A DNA stretch of 21,516 nucleotides from an uncultured Acidobacteriota bacterium (GTDB lineage Bacteria; Acidobacteriota; Thermoanaerobaculia; Gp7-AA8), in the NCBI GenBank assembly GCA_946887105.1, contig CAMPKJ010000060.1, positions 1 through 21,516 on the forward strand, written 5' to 3'. Numbering within the stretch: the stretch's first letter is position 1; each line of letters opens with the position of its first letter. The notes under the pieces were generated by a model. That model did no database searches. It worked only from the letters and a program-made list of their open reading frames with translations, and was not told the DNA's origin. This document shows, in pieces, positions 7,214-13,986 of the stretch. The position numbers and the translations under genes are program-made.

Positions 7214-9243
7214 CAGAATTGCAAAACCACGTTCATGAACGCATGAACCAGCGGGTCTTTCGTCGCGTAGATGTCCTCGAACCCTTTGCCGGGAATCAGC
7301 ACCGCCGCGCCGCCGACGACGACCACGTTGTTGCTGAGAAAGGGGCGGTAGCGCAGTCCGGCGCTGAGGTCCGTGCCGATGTCGTGATGGATGTCTCCAT
7401 GGAACAGCACTTCCTCGATCGGCTCGACTGCGTCGAGGCGGATGTAGTTGCCCGTGAGCACGGCCTTCAATCGCGGCGTCAGCTCGGCATCGAGTCCGAT
7501 CGTGGCGAGCTGGATTCCGGGGTTCACGAAGTTCGGCTGGCCTTCGTCCTTACTGCTGCGCAGCGACGGCAGGAGGCTTCCGCGCTCGACCAGCGCGACG
7601 CCGCTTCCCGCCAGCCGGATGCCGAGGCGGTTGAAGAACGAGAAGCCGCCTCCGGCGAATGCGGGCGCATCGAAGATGGCGTCGAAGCCGCGCGCGGTGC
7701 GATCGCGCGGATTGCGGTCGCCGGTGGCGTAGAAGAATCCGATGCGCGGGCGCAGCCAGTCTTTGTCGTACGACAGCTCGAGCGCAACCATGCCGGCGCC
7801 GATGTTCACGGCATCGCCGCGGCGCAGTTCAGGGTCGGCGCCTGCGATCGGATTGAGTGAGTCGCGCCCGAAGACGTAGTAGATCGCGTGATCGACGTTG
7901 ATGCGGCCGAAGTGTCCGAGTCCGGCCATGCCGATGTACGTAGCCTGCACGGAATGCGGCTTCGCCTCGCCGACCGGCGCAGGCCGCACGAGCACGCCGT
8001 TGCGGTCGTACTTCAGCGATGGCTCGTCGCGCACGTGGTGCAGCGAGAACTGCTGCGTATAGCCGGGGCGGAAGAAGTCCTGCCAATAGAAGTTCGCCAG
8101 CGCCACGCGTTGCTCGCGCAGTTCGTGGAAGATGTTCAGACCGCTGTTCGTGTCCTTCTCCAGCCGGTCGAAGATGGCCAGGTTGTACTGATAGCGATTC
8201 GACGCCCAGTTGCCGAACAGGCGAAATCCGAGGTTCGTGTCGGAGAAGACGAAGCCGCGGAAGTCGCTCGCGAACGGCTGGATGCCGGCACGGAACGACA
8301 CGAAGTCGTAATTCGGACCGAGGTCGCGCAGCTTCCGCTCGTAGAACAGTTCCTGCAGCGAGACCCGTCCATCCGTCCGCTCGGTTCCTCGGCGAGGACT
8401 GGGCTTGAGGATCGCGTTCTCTTCCACGCGCACGTGATTCAGGTTCGCGACCAGCGTGATCTTCACGCGCTGCCGGACGGGCTGGAACGTGGTGTCGCCC
8501 TGGAACACATCCGCGCTGACGATCACGTTCTGCACGAATGCGCCCTGCGCGTCGTCGCCGAAGAAGCGGAAGCTGCCCGGATTCGCGGCGCTGACGCCAG
8601 AGGGCGCCGGCAGCGTGCGCGATTCGACGAGCGAGTCGCTGATGCCGGTGAGCACGAGGAACGCGTCGTCGCCGGCGAAGGGCAGCTTGATCGGGCGATC
8701 GCCTTTGAGGATGTTCTGGTTGTACGGATCGAAGCGCCCGCGCGAGCGTTCGTCGAGCTCGTACGGCGGCGGCACGATGCGCCAGCGGTCGGTGATCTCC
8801 TGCAGCGCGGGCTCGGGCGGCAGCGGATCCGGATAACGCGGGACTGTTTCGATGCCGCTCTGCCGAGGAAGATCGCCGCGAAGCTGCACGCGCAGGAGCT
8901 GCGTTTCGCTCGCGTCACCGACCTCGATGCGCACGTCATACGCGCCGTTCTTCATCGGCGCGGTCCAGAAGACGGACCACGTGCGATCGGCCTTGACCTG
9001 CGTCTCCGCCTTGGCGTTCTCGATGAACACGCGCACGGGCGTGCCGGGCGCGGCCTGCGTTTCGCCGCTGATGGTGAACGGGATCGTGTCGGTGAAGATC
9101 ACGGGTTGCGCGGTTGCGCTTGCTGCGGCGAACAGGCCGAGGAGCAGTCGCAAAGTCGCAAAGTCGCAAAGTCTCAAAGAGCGTCGGTGCCGCGCTCCTT
9201 TGCGACTTAGAGACTTGGCGACTTTGCGACTTCCCCGTCTCAC
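7213..9243 (-). CDS. Porin-like outer-membrane beta-barrel protein with N-terminal Ig-like domain
   Basis: From the GTG at 9243 this is 676 residues. After a signal peptide ending in LFAAASATA-QP, residues about 48-120 look like a beta-sandwich (TIPFTISGETQAAPGTPVRVF..., an Ig-like or filamin-like pattern). The remainder is rich in alternating, aromatic-flanked strands (for example FGNWASNRYQYNLAIF, RINVDHAIYYVFG) and ends in Phe (VVLQF), the usual C-terminal signal of outer-membrane barrels. No haem motif is present. Its place directly before two secreted multihaem cytochromes suggests the barrel partner of a porin-cytochrome conduit, though no sequence match to MtrB/PioB is claimed. The GTG overlaps the TGA of the preceding gene (GTGA). 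The first about 32 codons are translated from a hairpin repeat; a TTG at 9177 would give a more normal 23-residue signal peptide, so the start is uncertain. Confidence 0.8.
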   Translation of the reverse strand: MRRGSRKVAKSLSRKGARHRRSLRLCDFATLRLLLGLFAAASATAQPVIFTDTIPFTISGETQAAPGTPVRVFIENAKAETQVKADRTWSVFWTAPMKNGAYDVRIEVGDASETQLLRVQLRGDLPRQSGIETVPRYPDPLPPEPALQEITDRWRIVPPPYELDERSRGRFDPYNQNILKGDRPIKLPFAGDDAFLVLTGISDSLVESRTLPAPSGVSAANPGSFRFFGDDAQGAFVQNVIVSADVFQGDTTFQPVRQRVKITLVANLNHVRVEENAILKPSPRRGTERTDGRVSLQELFYERKLRDLGPNYDFVSFRAGIQPFASDFRGFVFSDTNLGFRLFGNWASNRYQYNLAIFDRLEKDTNSGLNIFHELREQRVALANFYWQDFFRPGYTQQFSLHHVRDEPSLKYDRNGVLVRPAPVGEAKPHSVQATYIGMAGLGHFGRINVDHAIYYVFGRDSLNPIAGADPELRRGDAVNIGAGMVALELSYDKDWLRPRIGFFYATGDRNPRDRTARGFDAIFDAPAFAGGGFSFFNRLGIRLAGSGVALVERGSLLPSLRSSKDEGQPNFVNPGIQLATIGLDAELTPRLKAVLTGNYIRLDAVEPIEEVLFHGDIHHDIGTDLSAGLRYRPFLSNNVVVVGGAAVLIPGKGFEDIYATKDPLVHAFMNVVLQF
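9147..9230. repeat. Octamer hairpin repeat, copy 2 (inside the 5' end of the porin-like gene)
   Basis: The left arm (9147-9179) contains GTCGCAAA three times and then GTCTCAAA. The right arm (9198-9230) is the inverted set, matching at about 29 of 33 positions, with an 18-base centre. Unlike the other copies it lies downstream of the GTG start and within the open frame of the barrel protein. Read from the minus strand it also carries AAAGGAG (9195-9201), a Shine-Dalgarno-like run about 17 bases before the alternative TTG start at 9177. Confidence 0.9.
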
Positions 9244-10904
9244 TCCCGCACTCCCTGCGGCTGCCGCGGGAACTTGAACATCGGCAGGCGTGCGCCGTCG
9301 ACGATCAGCTGATCGGCCCAGATGTTCTGCGGCGGAAGCAACGGGCCGGCGGCAAAGTACGTGACGTAGTCGTCCTGCTCGATGCCGTCGCCGCTCACGC
9401 CGAGGCCGCCGATGAGCGTGCCGTTTCGGAAGAGGGGCGTGGAGCCGGCGAAGAAGACCACTCCGTTCTGATTCGCGGTCGCCGCTTCGTCGCCCTGCGA
9501 GCAGACGCTCATCAGGTCATTGATGAAGAGCGAGCGGTACCACGGCCCTTCCTCCGCGCCGAGGACGCTCGAGTCGATGCCGGGCGGATAGAACGGCTGC
9601 GCGCCGAAGCCGATGGTGCGATTGCTCACCGCCGTGCCCGCGGGCACGAAGCCGCCGATGCCGTGCTTGCTGAAGTAGATGACGTTCCGCGCTTTGGCAA
9701 CAGCCACGTCGACGGAGAAGACCGTCGCATCGGGCATGCGGTGCAACGCGATGATGTCGCCGTTCGTATCGGCGACGGCGATGACCATGCGTGCGTAGCG
9801 ATCGAGCGGCAGACGGATGGCTGCGCGGGTCTTGCGCGCCGTGTCGAGTCCGCGCTGCACGATCCCCTGCACGTCCGCCTGCGACAGCCCGCCGCTGCCC
9901 GCGCGCGCCGCGACGAGGTCTTCGTTCGCGGCGCAGCCGCCGTGGAACGGGCCGAGCGCGAAGACGGCCGTGTTGTCGAACGGCGGAATGGCGGACGTGA
10001 TGCCGTTCAGCGTCACGCCGTTCGGCACGCCGCCGTCGTTGAAACGCAGGCGGATGTCGGGCCCGAGGAACGGCAGGCGGATCCCGTCGATGAACACGTT
10101 GCCGGGCGCGGGCAGCGGATAGAACGGCACCGGCACGATGCCGGTGGCGATCGATGCGAATGCGCCCGACGCGGCCGCGTACTCCGCGCGTTGCGGATCC
10201 GCCGCGCCGGCGACACCGATCGCGCCGAGCAGTTGGCCGTTCGACACGACGTTGCCGCTCACCTGCACGCGATACAGCGGCACGCCGCCGGCATTGGTGA
10301 CGATGCCGGTGCCGCAGCCGGAGGTGTCGATGCCCGCCGCGCAGACCGCGCCGGGCTGGATCGAGCGCGCGCGAGGGATGCACTTCCCGGCGTCGAACGG
10401 AACGTTGAAATCGCAGCCGCGATTCGTGTTGCCGATGCCGTACAGCGCGCCGCTGGGTGTGTTCGTGATGCCGGGCGGGAAGTGGATGTCGCTGATGAAG
10501 CGCACGGTGCGCGAGGAGAGCGGCGCCTGGTTGTGGCTGAAGAACGCCGCCGTGCGCGCGACGCCGACTGCAAGCTCGTCGTTGGCGTTCGAAACGCCGG
10601 CGCGGCGGAAGACCGCGAGCGGACGTCCGGCACGATCGACGACGGCGATGGTCAGTTGCCCATCGATTGCACCCGATGCGCCGCGCACGATGGTCTCGAC
10701 TTCGGTCGCAGAGAGTGACGTCGCGGCCGTCCCGCCGTCGGCACATTGGATCGGCGCCGGTGGCGGATCCGCACAGCCGGGCGGTTCTGCGTTGATCTGA
10801 ATCGGCGCGGGTTGGACGGGGGTGCTCTTGCGCACGGCGCGCACGCGCTGCGCGTCAGCCGCCAATGCGAGGACGAGCGTCGCGACCAAGGCCGCGTTTC
10901 TCAT
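9240..10904 (-). CDS. Secreted protein with two GlcG/HbpS-like (haem-degrading family) domains
   Basis: A 554-residue protein with a signal peptide (MRNAALVATLVLALAADA) and two copies of the GlcG/HbpS fold (Haem_degrading family). The first is centred on TIAVVDRAGRPLAVFRRAG from about residue 84; the second begins with MVIAVADTNGDIIALHRMP at residue 373. Both have the family pattern of a D-x-x-G turn followed by an A-V-A-K/R-A helix (VAVAKARNVIYFSK in the second). Between them lies an extended Gly/Pro-rich region with several Cys. HbpS of Streptomyces binds haem and iron and takes part in redox sensing; many GlcG-family members have no proven activity. Here it lies between the FHA-decahaem and porin-like genes with overlaps on both sides (ATGA and GTGA), pointing to a role in haem handling or redox sensing within this system. 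The domain call is good; the role is inference. Confidence 0.82.
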   Translation of the reverse strand: MRNAALVATLVLALAADAQRVRAVRKSTPVQPAPIQINAEPPGCADPPPAPIQCADGGTAATSLSATEVETIVRGASGAIDGQLTIAVVDRAGRPLAVFRRAGVSNANDELAVGVARTAAFFSHNQAPLSSRTVRFISDIHFPPGITNTPSGALYGIGNTNRGCDFNVPFDAGKCIPRARSIQPGAVCAAGIDTSGCGTGIVTNAGGVPLYRVQVSGNVVSNGQLLGAIGVAGAADPQRAEYAAASGAFASIATGIVPVPFYPLPAPGNVFIDGIRLPFLGPDIRLRFNDGGVPNGVTLNGITSAIPPFDNTAVFALGPFHGGCAANEDLVAARAGSGGLSQADVQGIVQRGLDTARKTRAAIRLPLDRYARMVIAVADTNGDIIALHRMPDATVFSVDVAVAKARNVIYFSKHGIGGFVPAGTAVSNRTIGFGAQPFYPPGIDSSVLGAEEGPWYRSLFINDLMSVCSQGDEAATANQNGVVFFAGSTPLFRNGTLIGGLGVSGDGIEQDDYVTYFAAGPLLPPQNIWADQLIVDGARLPMFKFPRQPQGVRE

Positions 10905-13144
10905 ATCTGATACACGAACGTGGCCGCGTTATCCCCGAGCACGAGGGTATCTCCCCGCTTGAGCTGCACCTCGGTGATGCGCTGGTCCTTCAGGAACGTG
11001 CCGTTCGTCGAGCCCTGGTCGATGGCCCACACACGCCCGTCGCGCGGCACGATGCGCACGTGACGCTTCGAGATGCGGCTGTCGGGGATCACCACTTTCG
11101 CGAGCGCCGGATCGCGGCCGATGTAGAAGCCGTCGTCCTCGATGATGAATCGCTGCCCTTCCAGCGCGCCGCTCGTGCAATGCAGGAGGCCGTTCCATTG
11201 CACCATCTCCGTCCCTGCGCCGGCGGACGGATTCTCCGGAGCGGTGACGCGCGTCGGACCGACGCCGGGGATGTTCGGCTCCGGCTCGACGGTGCGCGGC
11301 GCATCGACTTTGACCGGCTCGACGCGCGCGGTCGCGCCGCCGAGGACGATGTCGGGCGGCCGTGCGTTGGCTTGCCGCGGCACGCGATCCGTCGAGACTT
11401 CCGGAGTCGGCGTGCGCGGAGGGGGTGCGGGCTTCGGTGACGGCGGAGGGGCGGTCGCGCGCTCGGGCCGCAAACGCTGGAAGAGTGCGATGCCGACCGG
11501 CAGCAGCACCACCAGCAGCAAAATCACGATCAGCGCGAGCAGGATCCCCTGAAGCATTCGCCCTCCGCCTCCCAGCCCGCCCATCCGCGGGGCGAGCGAT
11601 GCCGACACGACAGATCTCTTTGGACGAAGATGATACTCGTGACAGGTCCGGCACGAGCTGCCGGCTTGCGCCGTCTCCGCTCGGGGCGAATGGCACGCGG
11701 TGCAATCCGCGCGTCGCGGCATCAGCACATCGCTCGTGTTCACGCTCTCGCGCACGCCTCTGTGGCAGGTCTCGCAATCGACGGCGCGATGGCTGCCGTG
11801 CGTGAACTTCGCGCCGGCCAGCCACGTCGGCGGAATGACCGGCGGCGTGGCGGCGAGCTGCTGTCCGCTCGGCCGGATCGCGTGACACACCGCGCATTTA
11901 TCGCGGAAGACGAAGTTCGCTTTGCGGAGATACGCCTGCTGCTCCGGCGCACTCGCTCCGCGCGCCGTGAGAATCCGCCGCACCTCGGCGGCCGGCTTGC
12001 CGACGATGGCCGCCGCTCCGGACGATGCGGCGAAAACGGCTCCGTACACCTTCATGTTGTCGCCGCCGTGCGGGACCTGTTCGTTCGGAAAGCGATCGTC
12101 GAACGTCAGCCGATGGCAGCGCTGGCAGTGCTGTTCGAAATCCACCGCCACGGGGTCGAGTTTGTCGCGCACGGTGACGAGCGCATGGCAGCTCGCGCAC
12201 TGCAGCACTTCCCTCTTCCCTCGCGCGTCGAAGATGCCGCGCGGCTGCAGGTGGAGCCTGTGATTGAAGCGCAGCGTGTTGCCGTCCTGCGCATAGACGA
12301 GCTCCGGATGCGATTCGCCGAAATCGCGGATGGGCCGTTCGAGACTGGCGTGGCACGAACGGCAGGTCGTGTCGGGGATCTCCGCGAGCTTCGTGGCGCC
12401 GCGATGTTCGGCATGGCAACTGAAGCACTGCGGCGGATCTTTATCGTTGACCGCGTGCGGCTCGTGCGGATGGCAATCGAGGCACTTCGCGCCCGACACG
12501 CCCTGCCACGGCGAGTGACAGGCCGCGCAGTCGTCGGCCACAGCGCGTCCGCCCAGCTGTGCCGTCGCATGTGCGGACGACAGCCCGCCGGGCATGAACG
12601 CGGCCTGGCGTTGTGGCTCGATGACCATGCCGATCATCGTCAGCGCTACGATGAGCACGAGCGCCGTCGCGCTGAGCTTCGTCATCCATGGACGCGCCAG
12701 CCGATACGCGCCGGCGTAGTCGATCTTTCTGGCCCGCACCACGCGCGCGCCGGGCGTCGCCGCGGGAATCGCCGCCGCTCGTTCTTCTTCCTCTTCTTCG
12801 AGGAACGTGGTCGCCGGCCGCTCGGAGACGACGCGCAGGAAGAGCGGCTTGGCGGGATCCGCGAGTTGCACTTCGATGCGCAGATCGCCGATCTCGATCA
12901 CGTCGCCCTTGCCGAGGCGCGACGTCTCGACCGGCTTCTTGTTGACGTAGGTACCGGTGATCGAGCCTTTGTCGGTGATCAGGTAGCCGGAGACGTCGCT
13001 CTCGATGAGTGCGTGCTCGAGCGCGACGGCCGGATTCTCGGAGCGCAGCTCCTGATTCGTGCCGCGGCCGATGCGCAGGATTTCGCCGTGAATCTGCGTC
13101 AGCGTCAGATTGCTGCCGGACGTGCGCTGGATCAGGAAGCTCAT
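10901..13144 (-). CDS. FHA-TM-decahaem cytochrome-TM-FHA membrane protein
   Basis: A 747-residue protein; the ATG at 13144 overlaps the stop of the cytochrome b-like gene (ATGA). Domain order: N-terminal FHA (about 10-95; LRIGRG, then LEHALIE and SITGTYVN); an acidic run near 115; membrane helix 1 (about 154-177); ten CXXCH sites from residue 206 (CAACH) to 498 (CRTCH); membrane helix 2 (about 530-556); a Pro/Thr-rich linker; and a second FHA (about 650-745) with YIGRDP, SRISKRH and STNGTF. Haem c attachment needs the periplasm, so the two helices would place both FHA domains in the cytosol. The C-terminal FHA has the standard Arg, Ser-x-x-His and Asn-Gly phosphothreonine-binding signature; the N-terminal one lacks the Ser and Asn. 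The likely role is carrying electrons from the inner membrane to periplasmic carriers under phospho-signal control. Architecture is seen; control is inference. Confidence 0.9.
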   Translation of the reverse strand: MSFLIQRTSGSNLTLTQIHGEILRIGRGTNQELRSENPAVALEHALIESDVSGYLITDKGSITGTYVNKKPVETSRLGKGDVIEIGDLRIEVQLADPAKPLFLRVVSERPATTFLEEEEEERAAAIPAATPGARVVRARKIDYAGAYRLARPWMTKLSATALVLIVALTMIGMVIEPQRQAAFMPGGLSSAHATAQLGGRAVADDCAACHSPWQGVSGAKCLDCHPHEPHAVNDKDPPQCFSCHAEHRGATKLAEIPDTTCRSCHASLERPIRDFGESHPELVYAQDGNTLRFNHRLHLQPRGIFDARGKREVLQCASCHALVTVRDKLDPVAVDFEQHCQRCHRLTFDDRFPNEQVPHGGDNMKVYGAVFAASSGAAAIVGKPAAEVRRILTARGASAPEQQAYLRKANFVFRDKCAVCHAIRPSGQQLAATPPVIPPTWLAGAKFTHGSHRAVDCETCHRGVRESVNTSDVLMPRRADCTACHSPRAETAQAGSSCRTCHEYHLRPKRSVVSASLAPRMGGLGGGGRMLQGILLALIVILLLVVLLPVGIALFQRLRPERATAPPPSPKPAPPPRTPTPEVSTDRVPRQANARPPDIVLGGATARVEPVKVDAPRTVEPEPNIPGVGPTRVTAPENPSAGAGTEMVQWNGLLHCTSGALEGQRFIIEDDGFYIGRDPALAKVVIPDSRISKRHVRIVPRDGRVWAIDQGSTNGTFLKDQRITEVQLKRGDTLVLGDNAATFVYQI

Positions 13145-13974
13145 CGTCCCGGAATCCGACCGTAATAGAACACCGCGGCGATGTGCAGCGCCGCAAACGC
13201 GAGCAGCGCGATCGTGAACGGCACGTGGATGTACAGCCAGGACTCGAGGATGTTCTTGTAGCGCTGCTGATAGATCAGCCGCAGCAGCAGCTCGCGGCGC
13301 TGGCGCGACACCACCAGCATCTGCCGCAGCTCTTCCTGCTCTTCGCGCGGCACCAGTCCGATCAGGCGCGCCCAGTCGGCGTCCTGCTGCGATTTGCGTT
13401 TCAGGCGCGACACGATCAGGCGCCATCCCGCGAGCGGTCCCGGCGCGGTCTGCCGCATCAGCTCATCGTAGATGCGCTGAAACGGCGCACTGCGTCCCGA
13501 TGCGATACGGGCCATCGAGCGCGCCATCTGATTGAGCTGGTCGCCGAGCTCTTCGACGGTGAGCTCGCTTTCCACCTCGGTGAGCATGCGCGGCACCGTC
13601 GCGTACAGAATCGCGCCGGCGATCCCGCTGGCAACGACGATGGTCACCAGCACGAGCGTGGTCACGGCCACTTTGTCGTTGAACCGGCCGCCCGTGTGGA
13701 AGAGCAGGATCACCAGCACCAGGAGGCCGAGATAAATGTGCGACTGCATCCATTGCTCGAGCGTGCCGAACGTCGACCGGTACCAGCGCTTGCGGATGCC
13801 GAAGAACGCCAGCAGCAGAATCAGCGCCGTGCCGGCGATGCCGTACGCGAGTCCGAACGTCGAGCCGCCGTGCGTGAACTCGTTCCGTGCGTAATACCAA
13901 TAGCTGGCGCCCGCGCCGAGGAGCAGCACGAAGAAAACCCGGCGCCAGAGCGGACCGCTGTTCGGTACGGACAT
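13141..13974 (-). CDS. Di-haem b-type cytochrome-like inner-membrane protein
   Basis: A 277-residue protein with about five membrane helices (roughly 12-29, 40-60, 79-95, 102-128, 246-272). Two helices each contain a His pair 14 residues apart: His79/His93 and His250/His264. This spacing is typical of helices that hold two stacked b haems, as in cytochrome b, NarI-like and b561-type proteins. A hydrophilic segment of about 115 residues, rich in Arg, Gln and Glu, lies between helices 4 and 5. The gene sits 12 bases after the Fe-S/flavin gene and overlaps the FHA-decahaem gene by four bases (ATGA). That position fits a membrane anchor receiving electrons from the Fe-S clusters and passing them to the periplasmic haems. 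A precise family name is not claimed. Confidence 0.82.
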   Translation of the reverse strand: MSVPNSGPLWRRVFFVLLLGAGASYWYYARNEFTHGGSTFGLAYGIAGTALILLLAFFGIRKRWYRSTFGTLEQWMQSHIYLGLLVLVILLFHTGGRFNDKVAVTTLVLVTIVVASGIAGAILYATVPRMLTEVESELTVEELGDQLNQMARSMARIASGRSAPFQRIYDELMRQTAPGPLAGWRLIVSRLKRKSQQDADWARLIGLVPREEQEELRQMLVVSRQRRELLLRLIYQQRYKNILESWLYIHVPFTIALLAFAALHIAAVFYYGRIPGR

Positions 13975-13986
13975 GAGGTACGCGCG

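Noticed and set aside
3845..7246. A 1133-codon open frame on the plus strand
   Set aside because: It lies antisense to the decahaem-propeller gene, is extremely rich in Arg, Val, Ala and His, and has no recognisable domain. Long antisense frames are expected in GC-rich coding DNA; the minus frame has a signal peptide and ten haem sites.
9114..10718. A 534-codon plus-strand frame over the GlcG-like gene
   Set aside because: It is an antisense shadow dominated by Arg and Ala, and it starts within the hairpin repeat. No domain pattern.
13145..13426. N-terminal extension of the FHA-decahaem protein
   Set aside because: The frame stays open upstream to 13426, but this part is Ala/Arg-rich shadow over the b-type gene. 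The ATG at 13144 starts directly at the FHA domain and overlaps the upstream stop.
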